Shown: in pieces, positions 1-6,497 of the stretch
How the letters are laid out: every line of letters begins with the position of its first letter
Numbering within the stretch: the first letter of the stretch is position 1
Origin: Acidothermales bacterium
GTDB taxonomy: Bacteria > Actinomycetota > Actinomycetes > Streptosporangiales > WHST01
Assembly (NCBI GenBank): GCA_017354575.1
Contig: JAFMQP010000165.1
Span: 1 to 8,255 of the forward strand
Length of the DNA: 8,255 nt
Direction: 5' to 3'
Notes under the pieces: model-generated
Database searches by the model: none
What the model was told of the DNA's origin: nothing
The model's input: only the letters and a program-made list of their open reading frames with translations
Program-made: the position numbers and the translations under genes

Positions 1-2049
1 GTAGCGCTGGCCGAACGGGTGCTTCGGCGTGCCCTCGAGCGCCTGTTCCATCATCTGCTTCCAGATCGGCGCGGCGTCGGCGCCGAAGCCCTTGGCGGTG
101 CGCGGCCCGAGGTCCGCGCCACGCAGCCGGTGGTGCGCCGTGCTCTTGGGCGAGTACAGCGCGATCGACGTGGCGAGGTCGGGTGTGTACCCGGTGAACC
201 AGCCCGCGGCCTGCTTGTCGGTGGTGCCCGTCTTGCCGGCGGCCGGCCGGCCGATGCTGTTGCCCTTCGCCGTGCCGCGGGTGAGCACGGGTTTCATCGC
301 CGCGACGACGCCGTCCGCGACGTGCCCGCTGAGCGCCTTCGAGCAGTAGGCGGTGAGGCCGGGAATGTCCTTGCCCGTGGAGCCCTCGACCGACTCGAAC
401 GGGTTCGGCCTGCAGTAGGTGCCGTCGGCCGCGAACGTGGCGTACGCGGACGCCACGTGCAGCGGGTCGACCTCGTCGGCGCCGAGCGTCAGGGACGGGA
501 AGTCGCCGAGCGACTTGCCGTCGCTGCGCTTCATGCCGAGCTTCTTGGCCATCCGCCACACCTTGCACAGCCCGACCTGGTGCTCGAGCGTGACGAAGAA
601 GGTGTTGACGGACTTCACCGTGCCCTCGACGAGGTTCATCTTCCCGTGCTCGGACTCGCCGGCGGCGTTGCCGACGTGCGGGTACGAGATGGACTCGCCG
701 TCGCACGCCTTGAACCCGCGCATGTTGCTGATGCTGCCCGGGGCGTTGATCGTGTGGCTGAGCGGCATGCCGGACTGCAACGCGGCGGCGAGGGTGAACG
801 CCTTGGCGTTGGACCCGTACTGCGCGCCGCTGCCGCCGCCGTGCGCGCGGTCGACGGCGGGGTTGAAGTTGAGCTGCTTCTTCTTCGGATGCCTGGCGGT
901 CGTGTAGTTCTTCGATATCACCATCGCCCGTACTGCACCTGTGCCCGGCTCGATGCTCACCAGTGACGCGGCGATCGACGACGACTTGTACACGTTGTGG
1001 CGAACGGCCTTGACCGCGGCCTGCTGCGACTTCGGGTCGAGTGTGGTGCGGACGGTCAGCCCGTCCTTGTACAGCGCGTTCAAGCGGGCGTGGTACGTCT
1101 TGCCGAACGCCGGGTCGAGCAGGATCTCCTGTGCGACGTACTCGCAGAAGAAACCGAGCGTGTCGCCGGCCGCCGAGCACCCGTTCCCCGTCGACCGGAT
1201 CTTCAAGCCGAGTGGCGCCTTCTTCGCGGAGTCGGCGAGCGTCTGGGTGATCGCGTGCGTGTCCGCCATCCGCTGCAGCACGGTGTCGCGGCGCAGCTTG
1301 GCGGTACGCGGGTGCCTGATCGGGTCGTACGCGTACGGGCTGCGCACGATTCCCGCGATCAACGCCGACTGTGCGAGCGTCAGATCCTTCGCGCTCGTCG
1401 AGAAGTAGTGCTCCGCGGCGGACTCGATGCCGTATGCGCCGCTGCCGAAGTACGCGATGTTGAGATACCGCTCGAGGATCTCGTCCTTGGAGTACCTCTG
1501 CTCCAGCGCCGACGCGTACCGCAGCTCCTGCACCTTGCGTGCGTAACCCTCGATCCCGGTGCGGTTGGTGACCTTGCGCACCTCCGCGGGCGTCTGCGCC
1601 TGCTCGACCTGGACGAGCTTGACGTACTGCTGCGCGAGGGTCGAGCCGCCCTGGACGTTGTCGCCCGTCTGGTTCTGGATCAGGGCGCGCAGCGTGCCCT
1701 CGTAGTCGATCGGGCCGTGCTGGTAGAACCGCGAGTCCTCGATCGCGACGATCGCCTTCCGCATGATCGGGGCGACGTCGCTGAGCCGCACGTTCACCCG
1801 GTTCTCGTCGTAGAACGTCGCGATCAGGTTGCCGTTCCTGTCGACCATCCGGGTCCGTTGCGGCAGCGGTGGCGTGGCGAGCTCGCTCGGCATCGACTGG
1901 AAGCTGTCGGCCGCGGACTTCCCCGCGAGCCCCGCACTGCCGATCGCGGGGAGCGCGATCCCTGCCGTCATCAACCCCGCGACCATGCCGATCACGAGCA
2001 GCAGCGCGATCTTGCGCCCTGCCCGTCTGCGTGAACGGCGACGCGGCAC
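1..2049 (-). CDS. Class A penicillin-binding protein (bifunctional transglycosylase/transpeptidase), C-terminus cut by window edge
   Basis: This enzyme polymerises lipid II into glycan strands and cross-links them on the outer face of the membrane. 683 codons are visible and the frame is still open at base 1. A basic N-terminal tail (residues 2-13, seven Arg and one Lys) precedes one membrane segment (about 14-36). The GT51 transglycosylase domain shows the EDxxF glutamate E104, GGSTLAQQ at 134-141, RKVQE at 171-175 and EILERYLN at 190-197. The transpeptidase domain has SNAK at 413-416 (nucleophile S413), SVN at 480-482 and KTGTT at 606-610. Six cysteines, all predicted extracytoplasmic (291, 302, 449, 495, 546, 569), could form three disulfides. 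The GTG at 2049 is the only start codon between the in-frame upstream TAG and the membrane segment; GGAA lies 3 bases before it. The gene sits 43 bases downstream of the oxidoreductase on the same strand, so co-transcription is possible. Family assignment is firm; the exact paralogue is not. Confidence 0.95.
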   Translation of the reverse strand, partial: MPRRRSRRRAGRKIALLLVIGMVAGLMTAGIALPAIGSAGLAGKSAADSFQSMPSELATPPLPQRTRMVDRNGNLIATFYDENRVNVRLSDVAPIMRKAIVAIEDSRFYQHGPIDYEGTLRALIQNQTGDNVQGGSTLAQQYVKLVQVEQAQTPAEVRKVTNRTGIEGYARKVQELRYASALEQRYSKDEILERYLNIAYFGSGAYGIESAAEHYFSTSAKDLTLAQSALIAGIVRSPYAYDPIRHPRTAKLRRDTVLQRMADTHAITQTLADSAKKAPLGLKIRSTGNGCSAAGDTLGFFCEYVAQEILLDPAFGKTYHARLNALYKDGLTVRTTLDPKSQQAAVKAVRHNVYKSSSIAASLVSIEPGTGAVRAMVISKNYTTARHPKKKQLNFNPAVDRAHGGGSGAQYGSNAKAFTLAAALQSGMPLSHTINAPGSISNMRGFKACDGESISYPHVGNAAGESEHGKMNLVEGTVKSVNTFFVTLEHQVGLCKVWRMAKKLGMKRSDGKSLGDFPSLTLGADEVDPLHVASAYATFAADGTYCRPNPFESVEGSTGKDIPGLTAYCSKALSGHVADGVVAAMKPVLTRGTAKGNSIGRPAAGKTGTTDKQAAGWFTGYTPDLATSIALYSPKSTAHHRLRGADLGPRTAKGFGADAAPIWKQMMEQALEGTPKHPFGQRY

Positions 2050-2092
2050 GTTTCCATGGTGCGTCGCGAACCTGAGAGGGGACTAGTGCCTT

Positions 2093-3076
2093 TCAGGTGA
2101 ACTCGTCGGCGGGCGCCGCCGCAACGAGCAGGGTCTTGCCCACTGTGGCGCGGGACTCGATCGCGGCGTGCGCGTCGGCCGCCCGCTCGAGCGGGAACCG
2201 CTGCCCGATCACCGGACGCAGCCGCCCGTTCGCGCGTCCGCGAGTGCCTGGTCGGTGAGCGCGCGCAGCTCGTCCGGCGTGCCGGACGCCCGCACCAGCT
2301 CGACGCCTCGCTGGCTCGCCCGTTCCTCGGAGACTCCGGCCCACTCGCCGCTCGCCAGGGCCGTAGCTCAGCATCCGGCCGCCGGGTCCGAGCAGCTCGA
2401 AGGCGGCCCGCCCGACCGCGCCGCCCACACCGTCGAAGACGACGTCGAGCGGGCCGGCCGCGTCACGCACCGTGCCCGTCCAGCCGGGCTCGCGGTAGTC
2501 GACGGCGACGTCCGCACCGAGGTCGAAGGCCAGCCTGGTCTTCGGCTCACCGTCCGCGGCCGCCACGACCCACGCGCCGGCCGCCGTGGCGAGCTGGACG
2601 AGCAGCGTCCCGACGCCGCCTGCCGCCGCCTCGACCAGGACGCGGTCACCGTCGCGCAGGCCCGCCGCCCGGACGAGGAGCAGGGCGGTCCGCCCGTCCG
2701 CCATGACGGCGACCGCCGTGTCCAGGCCCAACCCGTCCGGCACGTCGACCACGGCGGCGGCCTCGACCGCGACGCGCTCCGCGTACCCGCCGGACCCGCC
2801 CGTGCCCGCGACGACCCTGCGGCCGACGAGGCCGCCGTCCACCCCGGCGCCCACCGCCGTGACGACGCCGCCCACACCGTTGCCCATCACCATCGGCGGT
2901 TCGGGCGTGAACGGGCCGAAGCCGGTGGCGCGGAACTGCGTCTCGACGAAGGTCACCTTGGCGTAGGCGACGTCCACGACGACCTGGCCCGGGCCGGGCG
3001 TCGGATCCGGCGCGTCGCCGGGGACGAGGACGTCCGGACCGCCGAGCTCGGTCAACCACACCACGCGCACGGACAT
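2093..3076 (-). CDS. Zinc-independent quinone oxidoreductase-type MDR dehydrogenase (contains a frame-swapped segment)
   Basis: A medium-chain dehydrogenase/reductase of the NADPH:quinone oxidoreductase group, 327 residues, the usual family length. The N-terminal GroES-like half (about 1-120) opens with the typical LTELGGPDVL stretch. The nucleotide-binding half has AAAGGVG at 150-156 followed by LLVQLA, and VDYREPG at 192-198. The cysteine/histidine set of zinc alcohol dehydrogenases is absent. The C-terminus (RLRPVIGQRFPLERAADAHA, then VGKTLL) is typical. Residues about 240-283 do not look like the family; the next frame of the same strand does, so two single-base changes of opposite sign appear to have scrambled this stretch. 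ATG 3076 was chosen, but GTG 3070 (giving MRVVWLTELGG) fits the promoter spacing and a leaderless transcript better. An upstream extension to 3151 would run through the promoter and is unlikely. The physiological substrate cannot be told; a role in quinone or redox stress is inferred from the promoter. Confidence 0.87.
   Translation of the reverse strand: MSVRVVWLTELGGPDVLVPGDAPDPTPGPGQVVVDVAYAKVTFVETQFRATGFGPFTPEPPMVMGNGVGGVVTAVGAGVDGGLVGRRVVAGTGGSGGYAERVAVEAAAVVDVPDGLGLDTAVAVMADGRTALLLVRAAGLRDGDRVLVEAAAGGVGTLLVQLATAAGAWVVAAADGEPKTRLAFDLGADVAVDYREPGWTGTVRDAAGPLDVVFDGVGGAVGRAAFELLGPGGRMLSYGPGERRVGRSLRGTGEPARRRAGAGVRHAGRAARAHRPGTRGRANGRLRPVIGQRFPLERAADAHAAIESRATVGKTLLVAAAPADEFT
2225..2360 (-). 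other. Frame-swapped segment inside the oxidoreductase gene (compensating +1/-1)
   Basis: In the long open frame this stretch reads as an Arg/Gly-rich sequence unlike the family (for example GERRVGRSLRG). Dropping one C from the minus-strand CCC at 2358-2360 yields SYG-LASGEWAGVSEERASQ and onward to PDELRALTDQALADARTG. Adding one base near 2222-2227 then restores RLRPVIG. By hand count, 18 of 46 codons end in A/T in the annotated frame against 5 of 45 in the alternative frame, and the latter is normal for this genome. The result is either two sequencing errors or two real mutations that cancel; the sequence cannot distinguish them. Confidence 0.85.
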
Positions 3077-3077
3077 C

Positions 3078-3108
3078 AGCGTGCAACCTGAAGCGGACGT
3101 GAGGTCAA
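3078..3108 (-). promoter_or_regulatory. MerR/SoxR-type promoter-operator of the oxidoreductase gene
   Basis: On the minus strand a -35 element TTGACC (3108-3103) is followed by a 19-base spacer and a weak -10 CACGCT (3083-3078). The spacer carries the dyad CCTCACGTCCGCTTCAGG (3104-3087), which matches the E. coli SoxR box CCTCAAGTTAACTTGAGG at 13 of 18 positions, with both outer arms nearly intact. An overlong 19-20 base spacer with a dyad between the hexamers is the hallmark of promoters activated by MerR-family proteins through DNA untwisting. Transcription would begin about 7 bases past the -10, near 3070, which is the GTG of codon 3. The regulator gene is not in this window, so which MerR member acts here is unknown. 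Confidence 0.6.
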
Positions 3109-3115
3109 GCCTGCC

Positions 3116-3153
3116 CTGTGGACGGTTTCCGCCCGGCTGGGCGTCGTCCACAG
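3116..3153. repeat. 9-bp inverted repeat in the divergent intergenic region (DnaA-box-like halves)
   Basis: CTGTGGACG (3116-3124) and CGTCCACAG (3145-3153) are perfect inverted copies separated by 20 bases. The right half contains TCGTCCACA, one mismatch from the actinobacterial DnaA box TTGTCCACA; the left half, read on the other strand, gives CCGTCCACA with two mismatches. A further partial copy, GCGTCCACG, lies at 3179-3187. The spacing of nearly three helical turns between half-sites would suit a dimeric regulator. The pair lies between the oxidoreductase promoter and comEA and could act on either. Function is unproven. Confidence 0.45.
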
Positions 3154-3191
3154 ATGCCGTCAGGACCGCCCGCGAGGAGCGTCCACGGGGC

Positions 3192-3197
3192 TAGCTT
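3192..3197 (+). promoter_or_regulatory. Possible -10 element for a leaderless comEA transcript
   Basis: TAGCTT fits the actinobacterial -10 pattern TANNNT and ends 7 bases before the comEA ATG, so transcription would start at or next to the A of the start codon. No Shine-Dalgarno sequence precedes this ATG, which agrees with leaderless translation, common in actinobacteria. No recognisable -35 hexamer lies 16-19 bases upstream, so the call rests on one short motif and its spacing. Confidence 0.35.
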
Positions 3198-3204
3198 CGC
3201 CGGC

Positions 3205-4059
3205 ATGGCGAGCAAGAGGAACGAGCAACGTGCGGCGTCGGCGGCGCGCGTCGGCCGCGTGCTGCCCCCGGCGGGCGGTGGATGGGTGCCGACCGGGGAG
3301 ACGATCGACGACGAGGCCGAGGCGGCCGACGGTGCCGAGGTGGACGAGGACCCGGCCGGCCAGGAGCCGGCGGGGCTGCCGCCGCCGAGCCTGCGCGAGA
3401 CGCTGCGGGCCGCGGCGCTCGACCGGCTGCCGCCGACGCTGCGTGGCGTGCGTGTCGGCCCGGGTCGCCGCGGCCTGTACGCCCTGCTGGTGGTCGCGCT
3501 GCTCGCCGTCGCCGTCGGCGGTGCGTCGTGGTGGCGGTCCCGGTCGGTGCCGAGCGCGCTGCCACCGGTCGCGGTGCGCAGCGTGGCCCCCAGCGGCGCC
3601 ACCGCCGCGTCCTCAGCCACGTCCACGCCACGTCTGATCGTCGTGGACGTCGTCGGCAAGGTCCGGCGTCCCGGCATCGTCAGGCTGCCCGACGGCTCGC
3701 GGGTGTACGACGCGATCCGCGCCGCGGGCGGCGTGAAAGGCCGCGCCGACACGAGCGGGCTGAACCTGGCCAGGAGGCTCGTCGACGGTGAGCAGGTCGT
3801 CGTCGGCGTGGCGGCGAGCCCGGGCGCCAGCCCGCCCGTGGGCGGCTCGTCCAGCACGGCCCCGGGCGCCAAGGTCGACCTCAACACCGCCACGCTCGAG
3901 CAGCTCGACGGCCTGCCCGGCGTCGGGCCCGTGCTCGCGCAGCGCATCCTCGACTACCGCACCAAGATCGGCAGCTTCGCGTCCGTGTCCCAGCTGAACG
4001 AGGTCTCCGGCATCGGGCCCGCGCGTTACGCCGACCTCGAGCCGCTGGTGACGGTATGA
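3205..4059 (+). CDS. comEA: ComEA, membrane-anchored DNA-binding receptor for DNA uptake
   Basis: ComEA binds incoming double-stranded DNA outside the membrane and passes it to the ComEC channel during natural transformation. The 284-residue protein has a long cytoplasmic N-terminus (1-88) with an acidic, Pro-rich stretch at about 30-62, then one membrane segment (91-108, LYALLVVALLAVAVGGAS). A Ser/Thr/Pro linker follows, then an SLBB-type domain (143-201, starting PRLIVVDVVGKVRRPG) and a second low-complexity linker (203-221). Tandem helix-hairpin-helix motifs make up 222-284: VDLNTATLEQLDGLPGVGP, then FASVSQLNEVSGIGPARYAD. This is the standard Gram-positive ComEA order. ATG 3205 is preferred over an upstream in-frame GTG at 3118 because the extension crosses the inverted repeat and adds nothing conserved. 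The stop TGA overlaps the comEC start (ATGA), so translation of the two is probably coupled. Confidence 0.95.
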   Translation: MASKRNEQRAASAARVGRVLPPAGGGWVPTGETIDDEAEAADGAEVDEDPAGQEPAGLPPPSLRETLRAAALDRLPPTLRGVRVGPGRRGLYALLVVALLAVAVGGASWWRSRSVPSALPPVAVRSVAPSGATAASSATSTPRLIVVDVVGKVRRPGIVRLPDGSRVYDAIRAAGGVKGRADTSGLNLARRLVDGEQVVVGVAASPGASPPVGGSSSTAPGAKVDLNTATLEQLDGLPGVGPVLAQRILDYRTKIGSFASVSQLNEVSGIGPARYADLEPLVTV

Positions 4060-6452
4060 GCGCGCCGGCGGTCGCCGAGCGGCCGGACCTGCGTCTCGCC
4101 GCACCCGCGCTGGGCAGCTGGCTCGTCGCGCTGGTCACGCTCGGCACGTCCGTTCGGGTGGCCGCCGTGGTGGCCGCGTGCTGCGCCGCGATGTGCGGTG
4201 CCGCGCTCGTCGCCGGCCGGCGGCTGCCATCGCGGGCGCGGCACACGGTACCGGCGACGTTCGCGTGCGCGGCCGCGGTCGCGGCGTGCGTCGCGTCCCA
4301 CCTGATGACGCTCGCGTCGGGACCGTTGCCGGCTCTCGCCGCCCGTGCGGGCGACGCGCGGGTCGAGCTCGTGGTCTCCGGCGATCCCGCGGTGGGCGAC
4401 GAGTCGGGACCGGTCTGGGACCGAGGCCGGACCGTCACCGTTCCCGCGACGCTCCGCGTGCTCACCGTGCCGCGCGGGACGTACCGCGGGCGGCAGCCCG
4501 TCGTGCTGTTCAGCCGGGCCAGGGGATGGTCCTCGCTGACGCCAGGCCAGCGGGTCTCCGCGTCGGTATCGGCGGCGAGGCCGCGGGATCGGGGTGAGAT
4601 CGCGGCGACGCTGTTCGCGCGGGCGCCGCCGCGGCTGCTCGGTCGGCCGCCGTTCGTCCAGCGGGTCGCGGCCGGCCTGCGTGCAGGGCTGCGTGACTCG
4701 GTCGCGCGGCTGCCGGCGGACGAGCGTGGCCTGGTGCCCGGTCTCGTCGTCGGTGACACATCACGGCTGTCCGACGAGCTGAAGGAGGAGTTCAAGCAGA
4801 CCGGCCTCACCCACCTGCTCGCGGTGTCCGGTGCGAACATCGCGATCGCCAGCGGCGCGATCCTCGCCGTCGGGCGTCGGGCGCGGCTCCCGCCGCGGGC
4901 GCTCGCGACCGTCGGAGCCGTCGGGATCGTCGGGTTCGTCGTGCTGGCACGGCCGGAGCCGAGCGTGTTGCGCGCCGCGGTGATGGGCGGTATCGCGATG
5001 CTCGCGCTGGGGACTGGACGCCGTCATCGCGGCCTTCCGGCGCTGTTCGCCGCGGTCCTGCTGCTCGTCTGCCTGAGCCCGTCGCTGGCGCGGTCGTACG
5101 GGTTCGCGCTGTCGGTGCTCGCGACGCTCGGCCTGCTGGTGCTCGCGCCGCCGTGGCGCGACCGGCTGGTCGCGCGCGGCTGCCCGCGCCGGCTCGCGGA
5201 GGCCCTCGCCGTTCCGGCGGCGGCACAGGTTATGTGCGGACCGGTGATCGTGCTGCTCGCCGCGCAGGTGAACGTGCTCGGCGTGCTCGCCAACCTGCTG
5301 GCGGCGCCCGCGGTGCCACCCGTCACGATCCTCGGGGTCCTCGCGACGGCGGTGCACCCGTTGTTCCCGCCCGCCGCCCGGTTGCTCGGCTGGTGCGCCT
5401 GGCTGCCCACATGGTGGCTGGTGCACGTCGCCCGGTACGTCGCCGCTCTGCCCGGCGCGTCGGTAGGCTGGCCCGGCGGCGTGGCCGGGGCGGTCGCTCT
5501 CGCCGGGCTCACGGTCGTGGCGTTCCTCGCGCTGCCGCATCGACGGGTGCGACGCGTGGTCGCCGTGGCGGTCACCGGGTTCGTGGTCGCGTCCGGCGCA
5601 CTCCGCGTCGTCTCGCCGACCTGGCCACCGTCCGGCTGGCGGCTGCTCGCCTGCGACGTCGGGCAGGGGGACGCCATGCTGCTGGAGGTCGCGGCGCACA
5701 CTGCCGTGGTCGTCGACACCGGTCCCGACGCCGCGTTGATGGAGGCGTGCCTCGACCGGGTCGGCGTGCGCCGGGTCCCGTTGCTGCTGATCACGCACAT
5801 GCACGCCGACCACGCCTCGGGAGTACCCGCGGTGTTCGTCGGGCGGAAGGTCGACGCCGTGGCCACCGGCGCGCTGGAGGTGCCCGCCGACCAGTGGCGC
5901 CGGGTCACCGCGACCGCCGCGGCGGCCGGCATCCGGGTCACCCAGCCGACCGCGGGCGCCGTCTGGCGGATCGGCGCGCTCACCCTCCGCGTGCTGTGGC
6001 CGCCGGCCGGGTACACCGATCCCACCGTCTTCGCGGACGACGCGAGTCCGGACGGCTCGGCGCCGAACAACGCGAGCCTCGTCGTCCGTGCGTCTTGGCC
6101 CGGCCTGTCCATGCTGCTGACCGGCGACGTCGAGCCGCCGGTGCAGGAGCGCATCCTGGACTCCGGAGCGGACCTGCGCGCGGACGTGCTGAAGGTGCCA
6201 CACCACGGGTCGGCTCGGCAGGAGCCTCGTTTCCTCGCCGCCACCGGGGCGCGGGTCGCGGTCATCTGCGTCGGCGCCGACAACGACTACGGTCATCCCG
6301 CGCCGCCGACGCTGCGTGCGCTGGCCGCCGACGGCATGCGCGTGCTGCGTACGGACCAGGACGGCGACGTCGCGATCCTGGAGACCGCCCAGGGGCGGCT
6401 GGCGTTCGCGACGCGGGCGAACGCCGACGTGTCGGGCCGCGCGCCGCCGTGA
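4056..6452 (+). CDS. comEC: ComEC/Rec2, DNA-uptake channel with metallo-beta-lactamase domain
   Basis: ComEC is the polytopic membrane channel that carries single-stranded DNA into the cytoplasm in transformation. The 798-residue protein has a hydrophobic N-terminus (about 12-87), then a soluble N-terminal domain of the DUF4131/OB type (about 100-190). The Competence domain of many membrane helices (about 225-520) contains the signature LTHLLAVSGANIAI at 251-264. A C-terminal metallo-beta-lactamase domain (about 527-785) shows DVGQGDA at 534-540, HMHADH at 581-586, LLTGD at 687-691, VPHHGS at 714-719 and NDYGHP at 743-748. All metal-binding motifs look intact. This domain is thought to degrade the non-transported strand. 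The ATG overlaps the comEA stop by four bases; no good Shine-Dalgarno is visible, so translational coupling is likely. No ATPase (comFA) or pilus genes are in the window, so it is not shown that the cell is transformable. Confidence 0.96.
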   Translation: MSAPAVAERPDLRLAAPALGSWLVALVTLGTSVRVAAVVAACCAAMCGAALVAGRRLPSRARHTVPATFACAAAVAACVASHLMTLASGPLPALAARAGDARVELVVSGDPAVGDESGPVWDRGRTVTVPATLRVLTVPRGTYRGRQPVVLFSRARGWSSLTPGQRVSASVSAARPRDRGEIAATLFARAPPRLLGRPPFVQRVAAGLRAGLRDSVARLPADERGLVPGLVVGDTSRLSDELKEEFKQTGLTHLLAVSGANIAIASGAILAVGRRARLPPRALATVGAVGIVGFVVLARPEPSVLRAAVMGGIAMLALGTGRRHRGLPALFAAVLLLVCLSPSLARSYGFALSVLATLGLLVLAPPWRDRLVARGCPRRLAEALAVPAAAQVMCGPVIVLLAAQVNVLGVLANLLAAPAVPPVTILGVLATAVHPLFPPAARLLGWCAWLPTWWLVHVARYVAALPGASVGWPGGVAGAVALAGLTVVAFLALPHRRVRRVVAVAVTGFVVASGALRVVSPTWPPSGWRLLACDVGQGDAMLLEVAAHTAVVVDTGPDAALMEACLDRVGVRRVPLLLITHMHADHASGVPAVFVGRKVDAVATGALEVPADQWRRVTATAAAAGIRVTQPTAGAVWRIGALTLRVLWPPAGYTDPTVFADDASPDGSAPNNASLVVRASWPGLSMLLTGDVEPPVQERILDSGADLRADVLKVPHHGSARQEPRFLAATGARVAVICVGADNDYGHPAPPTLRALAADGMRVLRTDQDGDVAILETAQGRLAFATRANADVSGRAPP

Positions 6453-6497
6453 CCGAGTCGGGCGGCGGGTGTCGTCCGGTCGTGCGATGCTGGGCCC

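Noticed and set aside
19..2034. Plus-strand open frames of 315 and 345 codons at the left
   Set aside because: They are antisense to the penicillin-binding protein, whose catalytic motifs all read on the minus strand; the plus-strand products are low-complexity Arg/Val/Ala sequence.
2168..3091. Plus-strand 307-codon open frame opposite the oxidoreductase
   Set aside because: It shows no family resemblance and mirrors a clear MDR dehydrogenase. It is not explained by the frameshifted segment either.
3077..3151. N-terminal extension of the oxidoreductase by 25 codons
   Set aside because: It would translate the MerR-type promoter and the inverted repeat, and the added residues are not conserved-looking.
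3116..3187. A replication origin, because of the DnaA-box-like motifs
   Set aside because: There are only two or three imperfect boxes, no AT-rich unwinding region, and no dnaA, dnaN or parAB neighbours.
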